From assembly GCA_003833135.1 (NCBI GenBank), contig QZLH01001147.1, forward strand, positions 16,968-31,519: DNA of 14,552 nucleotides. Reading direction: 5' to 3'. Shown here piece by piece: positions 1-7,499 of the stretch. This DNA comes from Oehlia diaphana (Eukaryota; Glomeromycota; Glomeromycetes; Glomerales; Glomeraceae). Below the pieces are notes generated by a model. That model was not told the DNA's origin. It ran no database searches and was given only the letters and a program-made list of their open reading frames with translations. The translations under genes were made by a program, and so were the position numbers. Positions within the stretch are counted from its first letter, which is position 1, and every line of letters starts with the position of its first letter.

Positions 1-270
1 GTTTTTGTAAATGAAAGATAAAAAAATAGTTAAAATAAAAAAAAAAAACAAAAAATTCTAATAAATAAATAAAAAACCGTAACACGTAATAATCAACATG
101 TTGCATAAATCAGAAATCCTATTTAAAAATTGGAAATGTTATTAAAAATAGCCAAAAATCGGCAATTCTATGCTAAAATAGCCAAAAATCGGAAATCCTA
201 TTTTAAAATAGATAAATCCGATTTTTTTTCATTTGACCTGTGATTTGCCGGTCTCAATAAGAAACTCATC
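1..270. repeat. AT-rich repeat DNA abutting the truncated recombinase gene
   Basis: This stretch has no gene that I can support. It opens with A-rich tracts (1-75). An 18-base word starting AAAATAGCC occurs at 145-162 and again at 175-192, a 30-bp period, with a weaker third copy from about 205. The 14-bp palindrome CTATTTTAAAATAG lies at 198-211, nested inside a 9-bp inverted repeat (AAAATCGGA at 185-193, TCCGATTTT at 217-225), so a compact hairpin or cruciform is possible. Similarity of the neighbouring minus-strand gene to its own family fades at about 274, so this block is probably the edge of a different repeat or insertion that removed the gene's 3' end. The transposon class is not identifiable. 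Confidence 0.6.
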
Positions 271-273
271 TTT

Positions 274-972
274 TTTCAAAAATATATTAAACTATAACAC
301 TCCAGGCTTTCCAGGGTCTCGTAACTGACCAGAAGAAATTGCTTCCTGAATCCATGTAAGCAATTGACTAGCCCGCTCCTCGTTCTTTTCTGGTGATCTA
401 AATATTTGAGGAATGTCTTGTTGTCCCCGGTTTTTTGCATATCCAGTTACACCTCCATTAGATATACGCAAGGTTTTTATTTCAGCAGGACGGATGCAGA
501 GCATTATCGTTATATCAGTAAGGGCTTGTAAGCCAGGGGCTCTGGATACATCATATATATCCAATCTCTCTTTAACCGATTCTAACGAGAAGTAGTCTGG
601 AAAATCGATCCCTTTATCTTCACATTGTTTACTACACTTCTTTTAGATTTTATTAGCTGAGCGAGTTATGTCTAGAATCAATGTAGCTGAGATAATTTTT
701 TCTGAGGCTTTGAGGTTTCGCAATTCTCTTCGAAGCCTAGAGATTCATGATAAACCAGCGTTAGCATTGGAGGCTGACTCAGTTAAGGCTTTTGCTATAA
801 CTTTTACTTCTACTTCACCAAGATTATCCCGAATGATATGCTGGGCCAAATCTCTAATAGTCTCTTTTGGTAAAATTTGACATGTATTCACTGTATCCAG
901 TTCTGCTTCTTGGGTGATATCAGGAGTATCAGGAACATTAGGTAAGGCTCCTCCTTTTTCCCGACTAGCTGT
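274..972 (-). pseudogene. Tyrosine-recombinase-like gene, 3' part (beyond the hAT insertion)
   Basis: This is the continuation of the gene that starts at 3699. It reads in one frame from 963 down to about 274 with in-frame stops at 745-747 (TGA), 643-645 (TAA) and 292-294 (TAG). The segment 564-292 contains LCIRPAEIKTLRI, which resembles box I of tyrosine recombinases (the catalytic Arg followed by a Glu and a Leu-rich turn); the Arg would be near residue 225 of the intact protein. The conserved His-x-x-Arg box and the nucleophilic Tyr are not present, because the gene runs into unrelated repeat DNA just after the TAG at 292, where a Trp codon would fit. If the assignment is right, the protein integrated or excised the element by DNA strand exchange. 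Crypton-type or virus/plasmid integrases are the nearest concepts. The family call rests on one motif and on context, so it is moderate. The reading frame itself is strong, because it joins exactly to the 5' part. Confidence 0.6.
965..972. repeat. Left target-site duplication (8 bp)
   Basis: CTAGCTGT here pairs with CCAGCTGT at 3497-3504, a 7/8 match, immediately outside the terminal inverted repeats. Eight-base duplications are typical of hAT transposons. The single difference is a CpA to TpA change in this copy. Confidence 0.85.
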
Positions 973-984
973 TAGTGTTCTGAA
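973..984 (+). repeat. Left terminal inverted repeat of the hAT-like element
   Basis: TAGTGTTCTGAA matches the right end (reverse strand) at 11 of 12 positions. The mismatch is T here against C in a CpG there. Confidence 0.85.
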
Positions 985-1187
985 CGGATCGAATCAGATC
1001 GGATTTGAGATGAATCTAATCTGATCTAAATTCAGATCAAAAAAAATTAGATTTGATCCGATCCGTATTCAGATCAAAAATAATTGGATCCGATCTGATC
1101 CAAATCCGTAATAAACTTGATTTAATTCAGTCTGAATCTAATTCAGATAAAACCGATCTGATCCGAATCTGATCTGAATCAAAAATT
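985..1187. repeat. Left subterminal GATC-rich repeats
   Basis: Short words such as GATCTGATCC, GATCAGATC and CCGATCTGATC recur in both orientations at about 10-20 bp intervals. The 13-mer CGAATCAGATCGG at 990-1002 occurs again at 3466-3478, near the opposite end, in the same orientation. Clustered subterminal repeats are known transposase-binding sites in hAT elements such as maize Ac; that role here is an inference. Confidence 0.75.
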
Positions 1188-3280
1188 AAAAAAACGTTTC
1201 ACAACGTTTTTTTAATTTAAGCGAAAAAACCGTTGCGAAATGGTTTATATAACTAAAAAAACCGTTTCGCAACAGTTTTTTAGCGATTTTAATATAAACC
1301 GTTGCGAAACGGTTTATATAATTAAAAAAAACCGTTTTGCAACGGTTTTTTAAATTGTTTTAATATAAACCGTTGCGAAACGGTTTAAATAACTAAAAAA
1401 ACTGTTTTGCAACAGTTTTTTAACGATTTTAATATAAACCGTTGCAAAATGGTTTATATAACTAAAAAAAACAATTTTGCAACAGTTTTTTAAATTGTTT
1501 TAATATAAACCATTACAAAATGGTTTAAATAACTAAAAAAAACTGTTTCGCAACGGTTTTTTAACGATTTTAATATAAACCGTTGCGAAACGGTTTACAT
1601 AACTAAAAAAACCATTTCGCAACGGTTTTTTTAAATTGTTTTAATATAAACCATTGCGAAATGGTTTAAATAACTAAAAAAAACCGTTTTGCAACAGTTT
1701 TTTTAAATGTTTTTAATATAAACCATTGCAAAATAGTTTATATAACTAAAAAAACTGTTTCGCAATGGTTTTTTAACGATTTTAATATAAACCATTGCAA
1801 AATGGTTTATATAACTAAAAAAAACCATTTCGCAACGGTTTTTTAACGATTTTAATATAAACTATTGCGAAATGGTTTATATAACTAAAAAAAACCATTT
1901 CGTAACGGTTTTTTAAATTGTTTTAATATAAACTGTTACGAAATGGTTTAAATAACTAAAAAAAACCGTTTCGCAATGGTTTTATAATGATTTTAATATA
2001 AACTATTGCGAAATGGTTTATATAACTAAAAAAACCATTTCGCAACGGTTTTTTAAATTGTTTTAATATAAACCGTTGCGAAATGGTTTAAATAACTAAA
2101 AAAAACCATTTCGCAACAGTTTTTTTAAATGTTTTTAATATAAACTGTTGCGAAATGGTTTATATAACTAAAAAAACCGTTTCGCAACGGTTTTTTAATG
2201 ATTTTAATATAAACCGTTGCAAAACAGTTTATATAACTAAAAAAAACCATTTCGCAACAGTTTTTTAACGATTTTAATATAAACCGTTGTGAAATGGTTT
2301 ATATAACTAAAAAAACCATTTCGCAACGGTTTTTTAAATTGTTTTAATATAAACCATTGCGAAATGGTTTAAATAACTAAAAAAACCATTTCGCAACGGT
2401 TTTTTTAAATGTTTTTAATATAAACCGTTGCAAAACGGTTTATATAACTAAAAAAAACCGTTTCGCAACGGTTTTTTAATGATTTTAATATAAACTGTTG
2501 CAAAACAGTTTATATAACTAAAAAAAACCATTTTGCAACAGTTTTTTAACGATTTTAATATAAACCGTTGTGAAATGGTTTATATAACTAAAAAAACCAT
2601 TTCGCAACGGTTTTTTAAATTATTTTAATATAAACCGTTGCGAAATGGTTTAAATAACTAAAAAAACCATTTCGCAACGGTTTTTTTAAATGTTTTTAAT
2701 ATAAACCGTTGCAAAACGGTTTATATAACTAAAAAAAACCGTTTCGCAACAGTTTTTTAACGATTTTAATATAAACCGTTACAAAATGGTTTATATAACT
2801 AAAAAAAACTGTTTCGCAACGGTTTTTTAAATTGTTTTAATATAAACCGTTGCAAAACGATTTAAATAACTAAAAAAAACCGTTTCGCAACAGTTTTTTT
2901 AAATGTTTTTAATATAAACTGTTGAAAAACGGTTTATATAACTAAAAAAAACTGTTTCGCAACGGTTTTTTAACGATTTTAATATAAACTGTTGTGAAAC
3001 GGGTTATATAACTAAAAAAAACCATTTCGCAACGGTTTTTTAACGATTTTAATATAAACCGTTGCAAAACGATTTATATAACTAAAAAAACCATTTTGCA
3101 ACAGTTTTTTAAATTGTTTTAATATAAACCGTTGTGAAATGGTTTAAATAACTAAAAAAACTGTTTCGCAACAGTTTTTTAACTATTTTAATATAAACTG
3201 TTTCGCAACGGTTTTTTAATGATTTTAATAAAAACCGTTGCGAAACGGTTTAATAAAAAACATTACGCGAAACATTTTTT
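1188..3280. repeat. Hairpin satellite array, about 30 units of about 70 bp
   Basis: Each unit holds two 14-bp motifs that are reverse complements of each other, CCGTTGCGAAACGG and CCGTTTCGCAACGG, separated by a spacer reading about TTTATATAACTAAAAAA. Units are joined by a T-rich linker ending TTTTAATATAAAC. Each motif is itself a stem-loop (CCGTT/AACGG with a GCGA or TCGC loop), lengthened by flanking A and T runs. Linker spacers fall into types (AAATTG, AAATGT, AATGA/AACGA, AACGA). Units following an AAATTG-type linker also carry TTTAAATAAC instead of TTTATATAAC. AAATTG-type (or AAATTA) units start at 1362, 1502, 1643, 1925, 2065, 2346, 2627, 2839 and 3121, giving mostly 140- or 281-bp spacing, which is a higher-order repeat. 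Variation among units is mainly C/T and G/A at CpG positions. The array has no open frame of note and is not a CRISPR. Confidence 0.97.
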
Positions 3281-3484
3281 ATTCGGATCCGATCCAGATC
3301 CGATCTGAATCCATTCGAATCTGATTTGATCCGATCCGATTTGGATGAATAACTGATCCGATCTGATTTGATCTGTAACGGATCAAATTTTTTTGATTCA
3401 GATCAGATCACGGATCATAAAAAATCTGATCCGATCTGATCCGTTTCGGATTAGATCCGCAGATACGAATCAGATCGGTTTTTT
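3281..3484. repeat. Right subterminal GATC-rich repeats
   Basis: This is the counterpart of 985-1187, with dense GATCCGATC, GATCTGATC and GATCAGATC words in both orientations. The 13-mer CGAATCAGATCGG is at 3466-3478. The block ends at the right terminal inverted repeat. Confidence 0.75.
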
Positions 3485-3496
3485 TTCGGAACACTA
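3485..3496 (-). repeat. Right terminal inverted repeat of the hAT-like element
   Basis: Read on the minus strand this is TAGTGTTCCGAA, the inverted partner of 973-984 with one mismatch. It directly abuts the right copy of the 8-bp target duplication. Confidence 0.85.
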
Positions 3497-3504
3497 CCAG
3501 CTGT
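3497..3504. repeat. Right target-site duplication (8 bp)
   Basis: CCAGCTGT, partner of CTAGCTGT at 965-972. On the minus strand these bases are codons of the interrupted gene (Thr-Ala-Gly). Confidence 0.85.
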
Positions 3505-3699
3505 TAGCTTAGGAATTAATGCAAATACCTGTTCTTTGCTAAAGTTATATCCCTTTTGGAGACATCGTCGTGCCTGATCTCTCTTAACTTTATCCGTCAA
3601 AAGGATATCCAATACCAGAACGTGGTTTCTAAGCTCTTCGATACTCATCTCGGTATTGAGCTCATTTTCTATTACATATCTAGTAGCGATGCCAGCCAT
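3497..3699 (-). pseudogene. Tyrosine-recombinase-like gene, 5' part (before the hAT insertion)
   Basis: This is the amino-terminal 68 codons of the gene whose remainder is at 972-274. The start is an ATG at 3699-3697, preceded by an A/C-rich leader and a TATA-like element at 3758-3750. The visible protein (beginning MAGIATRYVIENEL) is polar and probably helical. It ends at LIPKLTA, where the hAT-like element entered. An open frame continues into the transposon to 3451, but those last residues (RSDSYLRI) come from the GATC-rich transposon end and are not original. The frame at codon Gly-68 continues exactly into the codons at 963 and below once the insertion is discounted. The start lies 247 nt downstream of the primase-helicase stop on the same strand, so the two genes were probably carried together. 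No domain is recognised in this part alone. Confidence 0.7.
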
Positions 3700-3749
3700 G
3701 TTATTTATTTGGTAGTATGTAAGATATTTGGTTATACCTAGGTTGTTTG

Positions 3750-3758
3750 TTATATACT
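3750..3758 (-). promoter_or_regulatory. TATA-like element before the recombinase gene
   Basis: AGTATATAA on the minus strand lies about 50-57 nt upstream of the ATG at 3699. A very similar AGTATATAG precedes the primase-helicase start. The assignment is by sequence and spacing only. Confidence 0.45.
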
Positions 3759-3945
3759 ATGCGGAGAAAGTTCAATTCGAAAAAATAAATAATTATTCTG
3801 ACACTTTTTTTCTTTGTGTTACTTCGAAAAAATATAAGATATACTTTAACCAAGTAAATCGATCCACTATCAAGAGAATAAGGACTACCCTACAGTCTTT
3901 AGACAAGGGGACAGGCGAGAGGGCTGGCTTTTTATTCGTTCTTTA

Positions 3946-4836
3946 TCAAAGCATACCATTCTCTTGGAGTGTGCTTACCATTTTTTTCTATTCCTCATCA
4001 GTATCAAGCCAAGAGGATGTGATCCCATCTTCCTCGAGAGAATAGCGGATTATTTCTTCTCCTATTAATCTTTCCTGTACTTTCATGTCCATATATTCTT
4101 TGGGATCTTCTTCAGTCTCTATAGCCTAACCACATATTCGTGAATTAGTTTTCATCTTATCACAGAATGCAATAGAATCGAGTCAGTCATTTTCGATAAT
4201 GGTCACGAAGGCATCTGGATTCTCTCCAAGTTCAACTGCCTTTTTTCTGAGATGTTCATCTCGCTGAGCTCTGGCCAGAAGTATGGCAGATGATACTTCA
4301 TTAGGCTTAGGAGGATCAGCTTCTTTAGGAGGCGTATTCATTACTTTACTTATGGATTTGATAAATTTGGGTTTATCGGTTACTGGCTCAGACGGATTAG
4401 AAGTCTCAGAAGCCTCGGAAGTCCCAGATGTTGAGGCAACTGGGAGGTCGGCTTGCTCTGACACATAGTCAAAGAGAGCTTGGATCGAATTACCCTGTTT
4501 ATTCACCTTCTTATCTTTACTAGTACTAAGTGGAGGCGTATTCTTTTCTGAAAGAGGCGAGATTATTTTCTGGGGAATAGTTTTTAGTACATTGAATATG
4601 GGTATATCTGCTGTCTCATTGGTCAGCAACTCATCTTGAAGTATATCATCAGAAAATTCTTCGATATCACCTAAGCCAGATTCACGGAGCTTAACTATGA
4701 TCTTGGAGCGGTTAAGTATATATTGCCATTCTCTTTTCCCACCACCTGTCCGCACTTGTTTGCTTTCAATACCAATTTCAGAAAACTTTTTTCCAGCAAC
4801 TTTACTAGTCAATAGTTTTTCACCATTCTCTCTACA
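3946..4836 (-). pseudogene. Primase-helicase, C-terminal segment
   Basis: The frame continues from the helicase straight through the TAG at 4837-4839, which stands where a Trp codon would fit between YLE and CRENGEK. The first 60 or so residues (VAGKKFSEIG, then GGGKREWQYI) look like the winged-helix-like domain that follows D5-type helicases. After that comes a low-complexity acidic, Pro/Ser/Thr-rich linker (SGTSEASETSNPSEP is typical). Then comes a charged helical stretch, and after the TGA at 4183 a tail with EYMDMKVQERLIGEEI. Further stops are TAG 4126, TAG 3988 and TGA 3946. There are no frame changes in this segment, only substitutions. Its job in the intact protein is unknown; DNA binding by the winged-helix-like part is an inference. 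Confidence 0.75.
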
Positions 4837-5832
4837 CTATTCAAGATACTTTTGATATAATGATGTACAACTTTGCGCGGATGTTCCAGCCTCAGCCCTA
4901 GATGTAATATAGTTAATTATAAATCGAATGGGACTAGGAAGCTGATCACATATTGTATCTACTTTCATTTTTGTAGAAAGAATTTTTCCTGGACTCCAAT
5001 TTGATAAATCATGGATAAGAAGGTATGACATGACTACCCCAGGTGCATCAGGATGGTCTAGAATATCCCCTAACCGGTCGAAATATGGTATATTACCTCT
5101 ACAACATGCAGAGATATCAAAACAGATTATACGAGAATCACCTATATCTATTTTGAACAGAGCATCCTGATTGCTTATAACCATATACCCAGCATAATCA
5201 TTTGTTCGTATAGTTTCAAGACCCTTACGCTCTATAGCTACCATTCGTTCTGTTATGAGTGATTTGAGATGTCTGTTAAATCTATGCCATTCCCCACTAG
5301 ACATTCCAGTCTCATTCATAACAATAAGCTTTTGAGCTTGAATGGCACTATTAAAACGCCTGAGGATTTTTTTCAAATCCGAAGTTGTAAAATGGAGGTG
5401 TGACCCCAAGACTTTATCACCAATAAAGTCAGTAATAATATTTTTTCCATACTGTTGTAATGTAGATTTTAGTACCAAGATTGTCCAGAGCTTCATCTCT
5501 GGTTTCTGTACTAAATACGCCCACCAGTTCCAGATATATTTGTCAAGTCTTTCATCCCCACTGCAGATTACGTTCTTTACATGCCAGAAAATCAGATTCA
5601 TGATTTCTTTATTAATTTCTGGTACTGGCTTAGCCAAAAATCCTATGAAAAGATTAAAGAACTTTGTATCATGAGCTGGAGTATTTAGCGAATATGGAAG
5701 AAAATTAATATTGCGGTAAAGGATTAGACCTTTGGTAACCGCCTGATCTATTAAATTAATTAACTTTACTGGCTCTCCTCCTAGCTCAATTAAGTTAACT
5801 TCATACTTGGCAAGATTTAGTTTTGGCGTCAT
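4837..5832 (-). pseudogene. Primase-helicase, helicase domain (SF3/D5, NrS-1-like)
   Basis: This is the longest open segment, 331 codons from an internal Met. Landmarks are: HVKNVICSGDE then YIWNWWAYLVQKPE, the conserved approach to the P-loop; a P-loop region reading LKSTLQQYGKN, which keeps Gly-Lys-Asn but lacks the usual extra glycines and Ser/Thr; a Walker-B-like LIVMNETG, with Asn-Glu where Asp-Glu is usual; HLKSLITE and IERKGLE; the sensor-like MVISNQD; and a C-terminal region with DIGDSRIICFDIS, YFDRLGDILDHPDAPGVV, a TKMK turn and PIRFIINYI. The order and wording match the NrS-1-type helicase domain as I remember it. The segment is flanked by a one-base loss at about 5838 upstream and the TAG at 4837 downstream, so it is a fragment of the larger pseudogene and not an independent gene. 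Confidence 0.85.
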
Positions 5833-6550
5833 ATCAAATATAGTCCACCATTCATATCTTCCGTTTTGAGTACCTATAATCTTGATGACGTTTGAATACA
5901 GGCGACTGTTGCCTGAATTGCGTCATAAATCTCATTACGAGAAAATTTCCGTCCAGATATACACATATCTATTAGATCACCCCATATAAAGTAATCGTTA
6001 GGATTTAAAATTCTGGATTGTTCTAGTTTTACGGGACTTGAAAGCTTTTGTTCTCGATCCAAGGCAGTTTCGCTAATAGTAAGTTTTTTCGAAAGCTTTC
6101 CAAACCTGAGTTGCCTATCTTGGTTTGCTCAGTAGCAGAAAAAGCTATAGGATTTTTTATTTTGTATTATATAGGCGTTATCACTATCATGTTCTCGGTC
6201 ACATATTGGATAGTGTGATGGAGAGATGCGTGATAGTGGAAATTTATCAGGAAAACTATCAGATGGATATGAGAGATTATATCCTTTAATGCTAGCTTCT
6301 TTAAGCAATATCTCAACCAGTTCGAATTCAACTACGGTTGTCTCATTACTTATGCTAACATATTTTACGCTTTCCATCTCTGGAACAATCAGGAGAAGAC
6401 TGTTCTCGATGACTTCTGATTCATCGTTAGGTGGGCGGATCATGAAATCGAAGATAGATCCATCTTTTGGATATATAGCTTTTTTTACTCGTACATGAGA
6501 GTTGGTTTTTTCATCAAACTTAGATCTTCCAAGCATTCGCAAGGAGAATG
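5833..6550 (-). pseudogene. Primase-helicase, zinc-motif and linker segment
   Basis: Two open segments (6542-6129 and 6062-5874) lie in one frame, separated by a TGA at 6129-6131 between FFCY and ANQ. The protein contains MLGRSKFDEKTNSHVRVKKA, FDFMIRPPNDE, then HYPICDREHDSDNAYI followed by SYSFFCY. That spacing of Cys, His and later Cys resembles the zinc-binding motif after the AEP core in herpesvirus UL52 and PrimPol-type primases. The position expected to be the first Cys is Tyr (TAT, one G-to-A change from TGT). A TAG at 5874-5876 replaces a probable Trp before VLKTEDMNGG. Just after it the frame shifts by one lost base near 5838 and enters the helicase segment. At the upstream edge, a (CGAA)n microsatellite-like stretch near 6550 marks another frame change. 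Confidence 0.75.
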
Positions 6551-7096
6551 TTCGTTCGTTTATTTGCTATGTTATCGATAATACTATTTACCTGTAGAGA
6601 CGCCAGAACTTTTTTATGAATGAGCTCAGTAAAATGCAACTTGAGCAATACTTTTAAGTCTCATGCTGTAAGTGGAGATATGGAGAGACATTTTTTTTGC
6701 ATCACTACTACTAGCAATAGTTATAGTTTTATGATCCCAGTCTGAAAATATATCTTTACACACTTTTCCAAAAGCGCAGACAAGTAAAATCTTGTATCTC
6801 TTTGCCTGTTAGTTTAGGTTCAATAGAATTATACACCTCTCATGGCAAATCAAAGTTTATAATGGGCTAGAGTGGCTCATCACCATCAATAAATTCATGT
6901 AAAGAATGGCCTTTACGTTCTGAGAGTATGGCTTCTATTCCATCCTCATTATCCGCGCCTAGAAAATACCTTGGTCTAACACTATCATCACGAATTTTAT
7001 ATTGGCATACTCCTATATCGGAGGCTTTAAATCTACAATAGTACGGGCAGACGTGTCGAAGGAGAGGAACTCTGAAAGCTCTGAATATTCAGTCAT
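6551..7096 (-). pseudogene. Primase-helicase, AEP primase domain
   Basis: The start is an ATG at 7096-7094 (MTEYSELSEFL), 42 nt after a TATA-like element. Reading on through frame changes near 7020, 6795 and 6632 gives GVCQYKIRDDS, RPRYFLGADNEDG, HEFIDGDEPL, then PIINFDLP, EVYNSIEPKLTGKEIQ, ILLVCAFGKVCKDIF, TITIASSSDAKKMSLHIST and ELIHKKVLASLQVNSIID. SLHI fits AEP motif II (Ser-x-His). PIINFDLP sits where motif I (paired catalytic acids) belongs, with Asn in place of the first acid. In-frame stops are TAG 6867-6869 and TGA 6840-6842. No single open frame here exceeds about 50 codons, so this domain is easily missed. The call depends on these motifs and on continuity with the helicase. Confidence 0.7.
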
Positions 7097-7137
7097 TTTT
7101 TTGGATATTATATCGCAAATATACAGTTTGAGAGAAA

Positions 7138-7145
7138 CTATATAC
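7138..7145 (-). promoter_or_regulatory. TATA-like element before the primase-helicase gene
   Basis: GTATATAG on the minus strand (AGTATATAG including the next base) lies 42-49 nt upstream of the ATG at 7096. The recombinase gene has a near-identical AGTATATAA in a similar place, which suggests related promoters for the two genes. Confidence 0.45.
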
Positions 7146-7282
7146 TCTGGAAGAAAAAAGTTTAAAATGAAAATTAATTCCGAACTATATAGATCGATAC
7201 ATAAATCAACAATCCATAGTTATTAAAAATGGTATTTTATTGATGTACTTATATCCACAGGAGTAGTAAGATTTGCAATTGA

Positions 7283-7459
7283 GGATGCTACCATCTGGAA
7301 GGATGTTTTATTCATCGCAATTCTCCTTCTCAGGTATTTTGCAAAGAATGTGGAAAATTATCTTATTCCGGATATGGATATTACGATAATCATGCTAGAA
7401 AGCACTGTAAAAGGGAACAATACCATCAGAAAAGGATGGTAGACTTAGCTTTGACGTAG
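7283..7459 (+). CDS. Short open frame with a C2HC zinc finger
   Basis: Fifty-eight codons are open between the TGA at 7280-7282 and the TAG at 7457-7459. The central part reads FCKECGKLSYSGYGYYDNHA and then RKHCKR, giving Cys-x2-Cys-x13-His-x4-Cys, a credible C2HC zinc finger with a basic end. A third Cys-rich patch (GCYHLEGCF) lies before it. There is no ATG, so this is either an exon (no splice site is clear) or a remnant of a larger gene. It is transcribed away from the primase-helicase, with 186 nt between the primase start and the first codon, and the iteron modules begin about 45 nt downstream. A nucleic-acid-binding accessory protein of the same element is possible, but this is inference. 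Confidence 0.4.
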   Translation, partial: GCYHLEGCFIHRNSPSQVFCKECGKLSYSGYGYYDNHARKHCKREQYHQKRMVDLALT

Positions 7460-7499
7460 ATAGTGGTAGGCAATTTAGAAGTAAACAAAAATAATACAG

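Larger units (their letters stand above)
973..3496. mobile_element. Non-autonomous hAT-like DNA transposon carrying a satellite array
   Basis: The element is 2,524 bp long. Its ends are TAGTGTTCTGAA (973-984) and, on the other strand, TAGTGTTCCGAA (3496-3485): 12-bp terminal inverted repeats with one mismatch. The first five bases fit the YARNG start known for hAT ends, and an 8-bp target duplication flanks the element. Inside each end lies about 200 bp of GATC-rich subterminal repeats, and the whole centre is a hairpin satellite. No transposase or any other reading frame is present, so movement would have needed an enzyme supplied in trans. It sits inside the coding sequence of the tyrosine-recombinase-like gene, and removing it plus one duplication copy restores that frame. 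It is therefore younger than the gene it breaks. Assignment to hAT rests on ends and duplication length only. Confidence 0.85.
3946..7096 (-). pseudogene. Primase-polymerase/helicase (AEP + NrS-1-like helicase), decayed
   Basis: This is one gene of about 1,050 codons, recognised by stitching open segments on the minus strand. Domain order is an archaeo-eukaryotic primase (AEP) domain, a UL52/PrimPol-like zinc motif, an SF3/D5-type helicase of the kind found in NrS-1-like polymerase-helicases (the DUF5906 family, as I recall it), and a basic, proline-rich tail. In intact relatives such proteins would prime and unwind DNA to replicate a mobile element or virus. In-frame stops lie at 6867-6869, 6840-6842, 6129-6131, 5874-5876, 4837-4839, 4183-4185, 4126-4128 and 3988-3990. 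Frame changes occur near 7020, 6795, 6632, 6550 and 5838. The last stop, at 3946-3948, could be the original end. Protein sense continues through every break, so this is a decayed gene and not a set of separate small genes. It lies upstream of the recombinase-like gene on the same strand. The family call is strong for the helicase part and good for the primase. Confidence 0.85.

Noticed and set aside
413..880. Plus-strand open frames 413-595 and 668-880
   Set aside because: They are antisense to the recombinase-like gene, whose minus-strand sense is coherent across several breaks.
1221..3260. Series of rho-independent terminators (stem plus T-run)
   Set aside because: The same shape occurs on both strands in every unit with no gene ends nearby, and the genome appears eukaryotic.
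1188..3280. CRISPR-like array (regular short repeats with spacers)
   Set aside because: The spacers are near-identical, the repeats are internally mirrored, units are about 70 bp, and the context is a eukaryotic transposon. This is a satellite.
3556..4045. Plus-strand open frames 3556-3741 and 3728-4045
   Set aside because: They are antisense to the recombinase start, the intergenic spacer and the primase-helicase tail. The apparent sense comes from the minus strand.
4283..6498. Plus-strand open frames 4283-4468, 5342-5674 and 6226-6498
   Set aside because: They are shadows of the primase-helicase pseudogene, which carries recognisable helicase and zinc motifs on the other strand.
3946..7096. 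Stop codon readthrough or an alternative genetic code
   Set aside because: All three stop codons interrupt the gene and five frame changes are also present, so decay explains it better than recoding.
3946..7096. Sequencing errors as the cause of all breaks
   Set aside because: Single-base indels could be errors, but eight in-frame stop substitutions that fit C-to-T change are not a typical error pattern.
7002..7226. Plus-strand open frame of 74 codons
   Set aside because: It overlaps the primase start and promoter region antisense and has no recognisable motif.
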